A DNA stretch of 64,000 nt, taken from positions 5,431,560 through 5,495,559 of the forward strand of contig NZ_CP020042.1 in assembly GCF_002028425.1 (NCBI RefSeq), in the 5' to 3' direction. Within the stretch, counting starts at the first letter, position 1. Each line of letters opens with the position of its first letter. The DNA is from Streptomyces katrae. Its GTDB lineage: Bacteria > Actinomycetota > Actinomycetes > Streptomycetales > Streptomycetaceae. Shown one piece after another: positions 9,079-19,666 of the stretch. The notes under the pieces are model-generated. The model was given only the letters and a program-made list of their open reading frames with translations, was not told the origin of the DNA and ran no database searches. A program made the position numbers and the translations under genes.

Positions 9079-10026
9079 ATGACTGCAACGACCGCCGAGG
9101 TCTGGCTCCCGTTCCCGCCCGGGGAGATCGACGGCCTCCCCGACTCCTTCCGCTACCGGCAGTGGGACGGTGAGGAGGAGTTCCCGGCCGACCCGGCCGC
9201 CTGCGTCTTCTACGTCACCCCGTACATGAAGTCCCAGGCCGTCACCCTGCGGCCGCTCCCGGCCATGCCCGCCCTGCGCGTCGTGCAGACCCTCACCGCC
9301 GGCATCGACCACGTCCTGCCCGGCCTCGGCCACCTGCGCCCCGGCGTCCGGCTGTGCAACGCGCGCGGCGTCCACGAGGCCAGCACCGCCGAACTCGCCC
9401 TGACCCTCACCCTCGCCTCCCTGCGCGGCATCCCCGGCATGGTGCGCGGCCAGGACCGCGAGGAGTGGCGCGGCGGCTTCTACGAGGCCCTGGCCGACAA
9501 GTCCGTCCTGATCGTCGGCTACGGCGCGATCGGCGCGGCCATCGAGGACCGGCTCCTGCCCTTCGAGTGCGGGCGGATCACCCGCGTCGCCCGTTCCGCC
9601 CGCACCGCCCCGCACGGGCCGGTGCACGCCCTCGGCGACCTCCCGGGCCTCCTCCCGGACGCAGACGTGGTCATCCTCTCCACCCCGCTGACCGAGGACA
9701 CCCGGGGCCTGGCGGGAGCCGCCTTCCTCGGCCGGATGAAGGACGGAGCCCTGCTGGTGAACGTCTCGCGCGGGCCCGTCGCCGACACCAAGGCCCTGCT
9801 GGCCGAACTGGAGTCCGGCCGGCTGCGCGCCGCCCTCGACGTCACCGACCCGGAACCGCTGCCCCCGGGCCACCCGCTGTGGCACGCCCCGAACGTCCTG
9901 ATCACGCCTCACGTGGGCGGCAGCAGCTCGGCGTTCGAGCCCCGGGCGAAGCGGCTGGTGGCCCGCCAGCTCACCCGGTTCGCCGCCGGGGAGCCGGTCG
10001 AGAACACCGTTCTGATCACCGGCTGA
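9079..10026 (+). CDS. D-isomer-specific 2-hydroxyacid dehydrogenase
   Basis: A 315-residue NAD(P)-dependent dehydrogenase that interconverts 2-keto and D-2-hydroxy acids. The nucleotide-binding motif VGYGAIGAAI, the catalytic-arginine segment NVSRGPVADT, the Glu of the DVTDPEPLPPGHPLW segment and the catalytic histidine in ITPHVGGSSS follow in the order expected. The ATG at 9079 is chosen because the frame upstream lacks family similarity. There is no strong ribosome binding site, so translation could be weak or leaderless. It is divergent from the aldo/keto reductase and stands alone. Confidence 0.92.
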   Translation: MTATTAEVWLPFPPGEIDGLPDSFRYRQWDGEEEFPADPAACVFYVTPYMKSQAVTLRPLPAMPALRVVQTLTAGIDHVLPGLGHLRPGVRLCNARGVHEASTAELALTLTLASLRGIPGMVRGQDREEWRGGFYEALADKSVLIVGYGAIGAAIEDRLLPFECGRITRVARSARTAPHGPVHALGDLPGLLPDADVVILSTPLTEDTRGLAGAAFLGRMKDGALLVNVSRGPVADTKALLAELESGRLRAALDVTDPEPLPPGHPLWHAPNVLITPHVGGSSSAFEPRAKRLVARQLTRFAAGEPVENTVLITG

Positions 10027-10308
10027 ACCAGAGCGCACACTCTCCGCGTCCATACGTATGCGAGCAGTTGCCGCACGGCTCCCGGTGGTAACGGAGAGTA
10101 GAGAAGCTATGTCGCTGAGTGACGAAAGTGGTGTATCGTCCGGAAGAAGGGGCTGCGCCACGTACGTCTGGCGCTGGGGAGTGATCGGACACTTTGGGGG
10201 GCGACGGGCGATGCACGGCCAATGGACGAAGGATCCGATGCGGCAGAGCCGCCGGAGGCGACGGTGCCGAGACTGGACTGCGCCGGAAGCAGCCGGCGAG
10301 GGGGACCG

Positions 10309-13202
10309 GTGAGCGCCCCGGGGGCGGCGCTCCTGACCCGGCCGCCGGTCACCGGCGGCGGAGGCAGGGGTCCGGGGGGCCAACTGCTCCTCGCGCTGGT
10401 CAGCGGCGGCTACGCCGTCGGGGCCGCCCTCGGCTGGGGCTCGGAAGAACTCGCCAAGGTCATGGGCGACTTCGGGCTCAGTACCGCCGGTCTGCTGGCC
10501 GCCGTCTCCTGCTTCCACTACGCCCGCGCGATCGACCGGCGCGAACGCCCCGCCTGGCTGATGTTCGCGTTCTCCTCGCTCATGGGGGCCCTGGGCAACG
10601 GCGTCTGGGGCTGGTACGAGGTGGTCCTCGACCAGAAGGTGCCCGAGCCCTCGCTCGCGGACTTCGCCTTCCTCTGCTTCGCCCCGCCCGCCATCGTGGG
10701 CCTGCTCGTCCTCGCCAAACGCCCGGTCACCCGCGCCGGATGGGTCTGCCTCGCGCTCGACTCCTGGCTCATCGGCGGCTCGCTGCTGACCCTCTCCTGG
10801 AGCCTGGCCCTCGCCAACGCCGCCCGCACCGCCCAGTCCGGGGCCCCCGGCAGCGTCCCGCGCGCCGCGCTCTCCCTCGCCTACCCGCTCCTCGACATCG
10901 CGCTCGTCTCGATGGTGCTGGTCCTGCACTTCCGGCGCTCGGCCAACAACCGGTCCGCGATCAACACGGCCATCGCGGCCCTCGCGCTGACCGTCCTGAG
11001 CGACGCCCTGTTCACCTCGCCGCTGCTCAACACCACCTACCGCTCGGGGGAAATCCTCGACGCCGGCTGGTTCGCGGGCTCCCTCCTGCTGGCCTACGCC
11101 CCCTGGGCCGCGGGCCGCCGCCCGGAACCGCTCCCGCGCCCCGTCCCCCCGCGCCCCGTCCCCCGCGCGCCGACCGGCCGCACAGCCGCCCCATCACCGG
11201 CTCCCTCCCGGCCCTCACCCCGTACCTCGCGGCCGCGGTGTGCACCCTGGGCATCCTCTACAACGTGGTGGACGGACGGAAGGTCGACCGGGTGGTGGTC
11301 TTCACCGGTTGCACGGTCGTCCTGGCCCTCGTCGTCCGGCAGGGCATCATGCTCCTCGACAACATCGCCCTGACCCAGGAACTGGCCCAGAAGGAGAACC
11401 ACTTCCGCTCCCTGGTCCAGGGCTCCAGCGACGTCATCATGATCGCCGCGCCCACCGGGACCCTGCGCTACGTCAGCCCCGCCGCCGCCGGGGTCTACGG
11501 CCGCGAGGCGGAGGAGCTGGTCGGCACCGAACTGGCCGCCCTGATCCACCCCGACGACCTCGGCCGCGTGGTCCACGAGGTGCGCCGTTTCCTGGCCGCC
11601 CCGCCCGCCGAGGAGCCCACCACCCGCATCGAATGCCGGTTCAAATCCGGCGGCGGGGAATGGCTCAACGTGGAGTCCACCGTCAACCGGCACCAGGGCG
11701 GACTCATCCTCAACAGCCGGGACGTCACCGAGCGGGTCCGCCTCCAGGCGCAGCTCCAGCACAGCGCCGAGCACGACCCGCTCACCGACCTGCCCAACCG
11801 GGCGCTGTTCACCCGCCGCGTCCGCCAGGCGCTGACCGGCCGCCGCGCGGGCGACCACAGCACCGCCGTGCTCTTCATCGACCTCGACGGCTTCAAGGCC
11901 GTCAACGACACCATCGGCCACCAGGCGGGCGACGAACTGCTCGTCGAGGCCGCCCGCCGCCTCCAGGACGCCGTCCGGGCCGGGGACACCGCCGCCCGGC
12001 TCGGCGGGGACGAGTTCGCCGCCCTCATTCTCGGCGACGGCAGCCGCGACCGCAGCGCCCGCGAGCACCAGGTCCACGAGATCGCCGACCGGCTGCGCGC
12101 CACCCTCTCCCAGCCCTACCGCATCGCCGGCAGTGAGGTCCGGGTCGCCGCCAGCATCGGCGTGGCCTTCGCCGACCCCGGCATCACCCCTTCGGACCTG
12201 ATGCGCAACGCCGACCTCGCGATGTACCGGGCCAAGGCCGGCGGCAAGGACCGCGTCGAGCTGTACGTGCCGCAGATGCAGGCCGAGGTCGTCCGCAAGG
12301 CGGAGCTGGCCGGAAAGCTCCGCACCGCGCTGCACGAGGGCGAGTTCGCCCTGCTGCACCAGCCCGTGGTCTGCCTGGCCGGCGGCGAGGTCTCCGCGGT
12401 GGCCGCGCAGGCCCGCTGGCGCTCCGCCCAGGGGATCCTCTTCACCCCGTCCGAGTTCCTCCGCGTGGCCGAACACAGCGAGGGCGGGCCGGCTGGCGGG
12501 GCCGACCCCTCCCGCGCCGCCGAGCTGAGCCGATGGCTCCTCGAGGAGGCGGTGGCCGAGGCCGCCGAGCGCCATCTCGCGGGACACGACGTGCCAGTGG
12601 TCGTACGGATGACCGCGCAGCGGCTCCTCGACCGCTCGGTGCCCGGCGGCTCCGTGGAGGCCCTGCTCGGCCGGCACGGGCTGCCCTCCGGGGGCCTCGT
12701 ACTCGAACTGGCCGCCTCCGACCCCAGAGTCCCCTTCGACGAGCTGGAACGCCGCCTGACGGCCCTGCACCGGCTGGGCGTACGGATCGCCCTCGACGGC
12801 TTCGGCAGCGGCTACGCGGCCATCAGCGCCCTCCGCAGGCTCCCGGTGGACCTGCTCAAGCTGGACCGGGGCCTCGTCGAGGGCGTCGTCGAGTCCGCCC
12901 GCCTGCACAAGATCACCGCAGGATTGTTGCGTATCGCAAACGATCTGGGCATGCAGTCCGTGGCCGACGGGGTGGACCTCCCCGAGCAGGTGGCGGCCCT
13001 GCGCGCCATGGGCTGCACCCACGGACAGGGAATGGCGTTTTCCGGCCCCCTCGACGAATACAGGCTGCGCCGCGCGCTCGTGAGAGGTACGTTCCCAGTA
13101 CCGGGCGGTACGGCCCAGCCCGCCTTGGCCGGAGGGTCGTCCGGTGGCTCGATGGTCATCCGTAGAGGCTCAAATAATGAGACGCCCGTCCCACCCGCTT
13201 GA
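10309..13202 (+). CDS. membrane PAS-GGDEF-EAL protein, interrupted by an apparent frameshift
   Basis: This gene encodes a c-di-GMP signalling protein in two frames. The first frame (GTG 10309 with GAGGGGG upstream, or ATG 10222) encodes about eight membrane helices and runs out of homology near 11165. The rest, in the -1 frame, continues with a last membrane segment ([17 protein letters not shown]), a PAS domain, GGDEF and EAL. A repeated GCGCCCCGTCCCCC(C) unit has six C's in the first copy (11145-11150) and five in the second (11160-11164); adding one C restores a continuous protein. GGDEF is intact, with the inhibitory RAGD motif five residues before it. The EAL signature is degraded (AQARW; DGFG in place of DDFG), so it is probably a cyclase or effector rather than a phosphodiesterase. 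It may be a sequencing undercall, a pseudogene or a phase-variable gene. Confidence 0.8.
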
Positions 13203-13235
13203 CATCGACCTCCCGCCGGAGGGAGGGTCAATGCC

Positions 13236-13277
13236 ATGCGCACCCGAATTCTCGTACTTGGAAAGCGCGTCGGCTGA
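13236..13277 (+). CDS. ilvB operon leader peptide ([13 protein letters not shown])
   Basis: A 13-codon frame with a strong GGAGGGAGGG ribosome binding site encodes [13 protein letters not shown]. The run Ile-Leu-Val-Leu plus a further Val are the end products of the pathway encoded just downstream. A hairpin (CGGCT/AGCCG, 13271-13282) covers the stop codon, and a factor-independent terminator follows 43 bases later. This is the arrangement of a ribosome-mediated attenuator: stalling at Ile/Leu/Val codons should prevent formation of the terminator. Confidence 0.8.
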   Translation: MRTRILVLGKRVG

Positions 13278-13319
13278 AGCCGGGACCTGCATGTCCCCGC
13301 TCCACACCGCCGACGCGCT

Positions 13320-13353
13320 CCCCTCGCTTGCCACCTGGCACGAGGGGTTTTTT
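13320..13353 (+). terminator. attenuator terminator of the ilvBNC operon
   Basis: CCCCTCG (13320-13326) pairs with CGAGGGG (13341-13347) and is followed by six T's. The hairpin lies between the leader peptide and the ilvB start, so it can only reduce transcription into ilvB. This placement defines it as an attenuator rather than the end of the upstream gene. Confidence 0.8.
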
Positions 13354-13435
13354 GTTGCACTGGCACACGCACCCGGACGAGAACCGGGGCACCCCCGCTC
13401 CTCGTAAAACCCTCAGCTTCGAGAAGAGAATGCCG

Positions 13436-15316
13436 ATGACCGAGCAGGCCTCCGGGGCCCACCATCCGCAGCCGCGGCCCCGTACGGGTGGGCACCAGCC
13501 CACCGCAGTTGAGCACGTCACGGGCGCGCAGTCCCTCATCCGCTCTCTCGAAGAGGTGGGGTGCGACACCGTCTTCGGCATCCCGGGCGGCTGCATCCTC
13601 CCGGCCTACGACCCGATGATGGACAGCAAGAAGGTCCGTCACATCCTGGTCCGCCACGAGCAGGGGGCCGGCCACGCCGCCACCGGCTACGCGCAGGCCA
13701 CCGGCAAGGTCGGCGTCTGCATGGCCACCTCCGGCCCGGGCGCCACCAACCTGGTCACTCCGATCGCGGACGCCCACATGGACTCCGTCCCGCTCGTCGC
13801 GATCACCGGCCAGGTCTCCTCCAAGGCGATCGGCACCGACGCCTTCCAGGAGGCGGACATCGTCGGCATCACGATGCCGATCACCAAGCACAACTTCCTG
13901 GTCACCAAGGCCGAGGACATCGCCAAGACCATCGCCGAGGCCTTCCACATCGCCTCCACCGGCCGCCCCGGCCCGGTCCTGGTCGACATCGCCAAGGACG
14001 CCCTCCAGGCCAAGACCACCTTCTCCTGGCCGCCGGCCCTGGACCTGCCCGGCTACCGGCCGGTCACCAAGCCGCACGCCAAGCAGATCCGTGAGGCCGC
14101 CAAGCTCATCGTCCAGGCCAAGCGCCCGGTCCTGTACGTCGGCGGCGGCGTCATGAAGTCCGGTGCCACGGCGGAGCTGAAGGTCCTCGCCGAGCTGACC
14201 GGCGTCCCGGTCTGCACCACCCTGATGGCCCTGGGCTCCTTCCCCGACAGCCACCCGCTGCACGTGGGCATGCCGGGCATGCACGGCTCCGTCACGGGCG
14301 TCACCGCGCTCCAGAAGTCGGACCTGCTGATCGCCCTCGGCACCCGCTTCGACGACCGCGTCACCGGCAAGCTGGACAGCTTCGCCCCCTTCGCCAAGGT
14401 CATCCACGCGGACATCGACCCGGCCGAGATCGGCAAGAACCGCGAGGTCGACGTCCCGATCGTGGGCGACGCCCGCGAGGTCATCGCCGACCTCATCCAG
14501 GCGGTCCAGGCCGAGCACAACGACGGCCACACCGGCGACTACACCGCCTGGTGGAAGGACCTCAACCGCTGGCGCGAGACCTACCCCCTGGGCTACGACC
14601 TGCCCGAGGACGGCTCGCTCTCCCCGCAGCAGGTCATCGAGCGCATCGGCGAGCTCGCCCCGCAGGGCACGATCTTCACGGCCGGCGTCGGCCAGCACCA
14701 GATGTGGGCCTCCCACTTCGTGAAGTACGAGGAGCCCCGCACCTGGCTGAACTCCGGCGGCGCCGGAACCATGGGCTACGCGGTCCCCGCCGCGATGGGC
14801 GCCAAGGTCGGCATGCCGGACCGCACGGTCTGGGCGATCGACGGCGACGGCTGCTTCCAGATGACCAATCAGGAACTGGCCACCTGCGCGCTGAACAACA
14901 TCCCGATCAAGGTCGCCATCATCAACAACGGCGCCCTCGGCATGGTGCGCCAGTGGCAGACGCTCTTCTACAACCAGCGCTACTCCAACACCGTCCTGCA
15001 CGGTGACGAGACCGGCCACGACACGGTGGGCTCCCAGCTCGGCGAGTCCGTCGCCCCCCGCCAGGGCACCCGCGTCCCGGACTTCGTCAAGCTGTCCGAA
15101 GCCATGGGCTGCGTCGCGCTGCGCTGCGAGGACCCGGCCGACCTGGACAAGGTCATCGCCGAGGCGAACGCGATCAACGACCGCACGGTCGTGGTCGACT
15201 TCATCGTCCACGAGGACGCCATGGTCTGGCCGATGGTCGCCGCCGGCACCTCCAACGACGAGGTCATGGCAGCCCGGGGCGTCCGCCCCGACTTCGGCGA
15301 CAACGAAGACGACTGA
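13436..15316 (+). CDS. ilvB: acetolactate synthase large subunit
   Basis: Catalytic subunit of acetohydroxyacid synthase (626 residues), a ThDP- and FAD-dependent enzyme that makes acetolactate and acetohydroxybutyrate, the first shared step to valine, leucine and isoleucine. The ThDP-activating glutamate lies in [16 protein letters not shown]; the FAD/oxyanion region and the ThDP-binding motif [19 protein letters not shown] near residue 475 are intact. The ATG at 13436 is preferred over the one at 13430 because the GAGAAG site lies at a better distance. It is followed by ilvN after 32 bases. Expression should be governed by the attenuator just upstream. Confidence 0.97.
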   Translation: MTEQASGAHHPQPRPRTGGHQPTAVEHVTGAQSLIRSLEEVGCDTVFGIPGGCILPAYDPMMDSKKVRHILVRHEQGAGHAATGYAQATGKVGVCMATSGPGATNLVTPIADAHMDSVPLVAITGQVSSKAIGTDAFQEADIVGITMPITKHNFLVTKAEDIAKTIAEAFHIASTGRPGPVLVDIAKDALQAKTTFSWPPALDLPGYRPVTKPHAKQIREAAKLIVQAKRPVLYVGGGVMKSGATAELKVLAELTGVPVCTTLMALGSFPDSHPLHVGMPGMHGSVTGVTALQKSDLLIALGTRFDDRVTGKLDSFAPFAKVIHADIDPAEIGKNREVDVPIVGDAREVIADLIQAVQAEHNDGHTGDYTAWWKDLNRWRETYPLGYDLPEDGSLSPQQVIERIGELAPQGTIFTAGVGQHQMWASHFVKYEEPRTWLNSGGAGTMGYAVPAAMGAKVGMPDRTVWAIDGDGCFQMTNQELATCALNNIPIKVAIINNGALGMVRQWQTLFYNQRYSNTVLHGDETGHDTVGSQLGESVAPRQGTRVPDFVKLSEAMGCVALRCEDPADLDKVIAEANAINDRTVVVDFIVHEDAMVWPMVAAGTSNDEVMAARGVRPDFGDNEDD

Positions 15317-15348
15317 GCCGAGAGAGCCTGAGAGAGAGAACGACTCAC

Positions 15349-15873
15349 ATGTCCAAGCACACGCTCTCGGTCCTGGTCGAGAACACCCCCGGCATCCTCG
15401 CCCGGATCGCCGCGCTGTTCTCCCGCCGCGGGTTCAACATCGACTCGCTCGCGGTCGGTGTCACCGAGCACCCCGACATCTCCCGCATCACCATCGTCGT
15501 GAACGTGGAGGACCTCCCGCTGGAGCAGGTGACCAAGCAGCTCAACAAGCTGGTCAACGTGCTCAAGATCGTCGAGCTGGAGCCGTCGAACGCCATCGAA
15601 CGCGAACTCGTTCTGGTGAAGGTCCGCGCCGACAACGAGACGCGCTCGCAGATCGTCGAGATCGTCCAGCTGTTCCGCGCCAAGACCGTGGACGTCTCCC
15701 CGGAGGCCGTCACCATCGAGGCCACCGGCGGCAGCGACAAGCTCAGCGCCATGCTCAAGATGCTGGAGCCCTTCGGCATCAAGGAACTGGTGCAGTCCGG
15801 CACCATCGCCATAGGGCGCGGCGGCCGGTCCATCACGGACCGCAGCCTGCGCTCCCTCGAGCGCAGCGCCTGA
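15349..15873 (+). CDS. ilvN: acetolactate synthase small (regulatory) subunit
   Basis: A 174-residue regulatory subunit. The N-terminal ACT domain begins HTLSVLVENTPGILARIAAL, with the glycine turn that forms the valine-binding site, and a second ACT-like domain follows after about residue 80. It binds IlvB, raises its activity and confers feedback inhibition by valine. It sits 32 bases after ilvB with a purine-rich site (GAGAGAGAA) before the ATG. Confidence 0.97.
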   Translation: MSKHTLSVLVENTPGILARIAALFSRRGFNIDSLAVGVTEHPDISRITIVVNVEDLPLEQVTKQLNKLVNVLKIVELEPSNAIERELVLVKVRADNETRSQIVEIVQLFRAKTVDVSPEAVTIEATGGSDKLSAMLKMLEPFGIKELVQSGTIAIGRGGRSITDRSLRSLERSA

Positions 15874-17010
<1,137 letters not shown>

Positions 17011-17020
17011 TCTCGCGCAC

Positions 17021-17054
17021 GGCGGGGCCGGGACACTTCAGTCCCGGCCCCGCC
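17021..17054 (+). terminator. strong stem-loop after ilvC
   Basis: GGCGGGGCCGGGAC (17021-17034) pairs perfectly with GTCCCGGCCCCGCC (17041-17054) around a six-base loop, ten bases after the ilvC stop. No T-run follows, as is common in Streptomyces. The next 265 bases up to serA hold its promoter region; TACACT at about 17204-17209 is the best -10-like hexamer, without a convincing -35 element. Confidence 0.8.
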
Positions 17055-17319
17055 GCGCTTCCGCCCCGGACGGCCCCTCCGTCGTGGCCCGGCCGGAAAA
17101 ATCGACGGAATGGAGACCTCGGACCGTGCAGCTTGTCCACCTCGGCCAATCACGGACGGGTGATCCTTCCGTACAGGCGGAGTTCCGCGCCGGAACCGCC
17201 ACTACACTGCTCAACACAACGCGTCAGGCCCACAGTGTCGTGCGTCTTCCACGCGGCTACCCCCTCCACCGCATGCGGCCGTCGGGACGGCCGTCCGCAC
17301 TGGACTTGTGAGGACCCAC

Positions 17320-18909
17320 GTGAGCTCGAAACCTGTCGTACTCATCGCCGAAGAGCTGTCGCCCGCCACGGTGGACGCGCTCGGTCCGGACTTCGAGATC
17401 CGGCACGTCAACGGCGCCGACCGCGCTGAGCTGCTGCCCGCGATCGTCGACGTCGACGCCATTCTGGTCCGCTCCGCCACCAAGGTGGACGCCGAGGCCA
17501 TCGCCGCCGCCAAGAAGCTGAAGGTCGTCGCCCGCGCCGGTGTGGGCCTCGACAACGTGGACGTCTCCGCCGCCACCAAGGCCGGCGTGATGGTCGTGAA
17601 CGCCCCAACCTCCAACATCGTCACCGCCGCCGAGCTCGCCTGCGGCCTGCTCGTCGCCACCGCCCGCAACATCGCGCAGGCCAACACCGCGCTGAAGAAC
17701 GGCGAGTGGAAGCGCAACAAGTACACGGGCGTCGAGCTCAGCGAGAAGACCCTCGGCGTCGTCGGCCTCGGCCGCATCGGCGTCCTGGTGGCCCAGCGCA
17801 TGTCGGCGTTCGGCATGAAGGTCGTCGCGTACGACCCCTACGTGCAGCCCGCCCGCGCCGCCCAGATGGGCGTCAAGATGCTGACGCTGGACGAGCTCCT
17901 CGAGGTCGCCGACTTCATCACCGTGCACCTGCCCAAGACCCCCGAGACCATCGGTCTCATCGGGGACGAGGCCCTGCACAAGGTCAAGCCGTCCGTCCGC
18001 ATCGTCAACGCCGCCCGCGGCGGGATCGTGGACGAGGCCGCGCTGTACGCGGCCCTCAAGGAGGGCCGCGTCGCCGGCGCCGGCCTCGACGTGTACGCGA
18101 AGGAGCCCTGCACGGACTCCCCGCTCTTCGAGCTCGACCAGGTCGTCTGCACCCCGCACCTCGGCGCGTCCACGGACGAGGCCCAGGAGAAGGCCGGCAT
18201 CTCGGTCGCCAAGTCGGTGCGCCTGGCCCTCGCCGGCGAGCTCGTACCGGACGCCGTCAACGTCCAGGGCGGTGTCATCGCCGAGGACGTGCGCCCCGGT
18301 CTGCCGCTCGCCGAGAAGCTCGGCCGCATCTTCACCGCCCTCGCGGGCGAGGTCGCGGTCCGCCTCGACGTCGAGGTCTGCGGCGAGATCACCCAGCACG
18401 ACGTCAAGGTGCTCGAACTCTCCGCCCTCAAGGGTGTGTTCGAGGACGTGGTCGACGAGACGGTCTCCTACGTCAACGCCCCGCTGTTCGCGCAGGAGCG
18501 CGGTGTCGAGGTGCGCCTGACCACCAGCTCGGAGTCCCCGGACCACCGCAACGTGGTGACCGTCCGCGGCACGCTGGCGGACGGCCAGGAGGTGTCGGTC
18601 TCCGGCACGCTCGCGGGCCCGAAGCACCTCCAGAAGATCGTGGGCGTGGGCGAGTACGACGTGGACCTGGCCCTGGCCGACCACATGATCGTGCTCCGCT
18701 ACACCGACCGCCCGGGCGTGGTCGGCAAGGTCGGCCTGCTGCTCGGCGAGGCCGGGCTGAACATCGCGGGCATGCAGGTGGCCCGTGCGGAGGAGGGCGG
18801 CGAGGCGCTGGTCGTCCTCACCGTCGACGCGGAGGTCCCGGTGGACGTCCTCGCGGCCATCTCCGCGGAGATCGGCGCCGCGTCGGCCCGTACGGTCAAC
18901 CTCGGCTGA
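17320..18909 (+). CDS. serA: D-3-phosphoglycerate dehydrogenase
   Basis: A 529-residue type I (long) enzyme that oxidises 3-phosphoglycerate to start serine synthesis. The substrate and NAD domains come first (GVGLDNVDVSAA; nucleotide motif GLGRIGVLVAQRM; INAARGG-like IVNAARGGIVDEAAL; catalytic His in TPHLGASTDEAQEKAG), then an intervening domain, then a C-terminal ACT domain (MIVLRYTDRPGVVGKVGLLL) that binds serine for feedback inhibition. GTG at 17320 is preferred over GTG at 17308 because GAGGA lies five bases before it. It is monocistronic, with a clear terminator downstream. Confidence 0.95.
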   Translation: MSSKPVVLIAEELSPATVDALGPDFEIRHVNGADRAELLPAIVDVDAILVRSATKVDAEAIAAAKKLKVVARAGVGLDNVDVSAATKAGVMVVNAPTSNIVTAAELACGLLVATARNIAQANTALKNGEWKRNKYTGVELSEKTLGVVGLGRIGVLVAQRMSAFGMKVVAYDPYVQPARAAQMGVKMLTLDELLEVADFITVHLPKTPETIGLIGDEALHKVKPSVRIVNAARGGIVDEAALYAALKEGRVAGAGLDVYAKEPCTDSPLFELDQVVCTPHLGASTDEAQEKAGISVAKSVRLALAGELVPDAVNVQGGVIAEDVRPGLPLAEKLGRIFTALAGEVAVRLDVEVCGEITQHDVKVLELSALKGVFEDVVDETVSYVNAPLFAQERGVEVRLTTSSESPDHRNVVTVRGTLADGQEVSVSGTLAGPKHLQKIVGVGEYDVDLALADHMIVLRYTDRPGVVGKVGLLLGEAGLNIAGMQVARAEEGGEALVVLTVDAEVPVDVLAAISAEIGAASARTVNLG

Positions 18910-18930
18910 CGGCCGGACGCTTGGTGCGGG

Positions 18931-18962
18931 AAGGGCCCGGAGTGCACACCCGGGCCCTTTTT
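18931..18962 (+). terminator. rho-independent terminator of serA
   Basis: AAGGGCCCGG (18931-18940) pairs with CCGGGCCCTT (18950-18959) and runs into five T's, 22 bases after the serA stop. Confidence 0.88.
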
Positions 18963-18986
18963 CGCGCGCACTTTCTGTAGACGCTT

Positions 18987-19009
18987 GTATTAAACGGATG
19001 TCTTGATAC
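18987..19009 (+). promoter_or_regulatory. candidate autoregulatory operator of the TetR gene
   Basis: An interrupted palindrome, GTATtAA (18987-18993) and TTgATAC (19003-19009), lies ten bases before the TetR start codon. Six of seven positions are symmetric. Its position and size fit a TetR operator; binding is inferred. Confidence 0.5.
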
Positions 19010-19018
19010 CGTGACGGC

Positions 19019-19606
19019 ATGGGACACCGTGAAGATCTGCTCGAGGGCGCCAAGAAGTGCCTCGCCGAGAAGGGGTTCGTGCGGACCACCGCGCGGGACA
19101 TCGTCAGCGCCTCCGGGACCAACCTGGCGTCCATCGGCTACCACTACGGCTCCAAGGACGCCCTGCTCACCAAGGCGTTCATCGCCCTGATCGAAGAGTG
19201 GGGCGAGGGCCGGCAGGCCGGGCTCGAAGGGGCGGAGGGCTCCCTGGAGCGGCTGCGCGCCCTGTGGGACGGGGTCGTCGCCGAACACGGCGCGGCCGGG
19301 CCGGTCTGGGCGGCCAGCCTGGAGGTCGCGCTGAGCCGGGACCAGAAGCCCGAGCTCAAGTCCATGCTGGCCGCCTCGCAGCTGCAGGGGCGCCGGGGCC
19401 TGGTGTCGATGATGACCGGGATCCCCGAGGAGCGGCTCACCGATCGCGACGAGCGCACCCTCGGGGCGGTCTACCAGGCCCTGCTCAACGGCCTGATGAT
19501 CCAGTGGCTGTTCGACCCGGCCAGCGCCCCGTCGGGCGAGGAGTTCACGGAGGGGCTGCGCAGGCTCGGCGAGGGGATCGCGGACGCGCAGCGGGCGGCG
19601 GGCTAG
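19019..19606 (+). CDS. TetR/AcrR family transcriptional regulator
   Basis: A 195-residue repressor-type regulator. The helix-turn-helix occupies residues 5-50: GFVRTTARDIVSASGTNLAS, then IGYHYGSKDALL, with the IGYHYGSK recognition helix. The C-terminal ligand-binding domain is of the kind found in many Streptomyces repressors of efflux genes (QGRRGLVSMMTGIPEERLTD...). No ligand or target is known. A near-palindrome directly upstream suggests autoregulation. It is followed by the convergent PucR gene after 60 bases. Confidence 0.9.
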   Translation: MGHREDLLEGAKKCLAEKGFVRTTARDIVSASGTNLASIGYHYGSKDALLTKAFIALIEEWGEGRQAGLEGAEGSLERLRALWDGVVAEHGAAGPVWAASLEVALSRDQKPELKSMLAASQLQGRRGLVSMMTGIPEERLTDRDERTLGAVYQALLNGLMIQWLFDPASAPSGEEFTEGLRRLGEGIADAQRAAG

Positions 19607-19666
19607 CCGTTCGCCCGCCCGCCCGGCCGCCCAGTGGCCCCTCTGTCCGTTCAGCCGTTCAGCCGT

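Noticed and set aside
10051..10060. Ten-base palindrome CATACGTATG upstream of the GGDEF gene
   Set aside because: It stands alone, near the end of the preceding gene, with no second copy or regulator gene adjacent.
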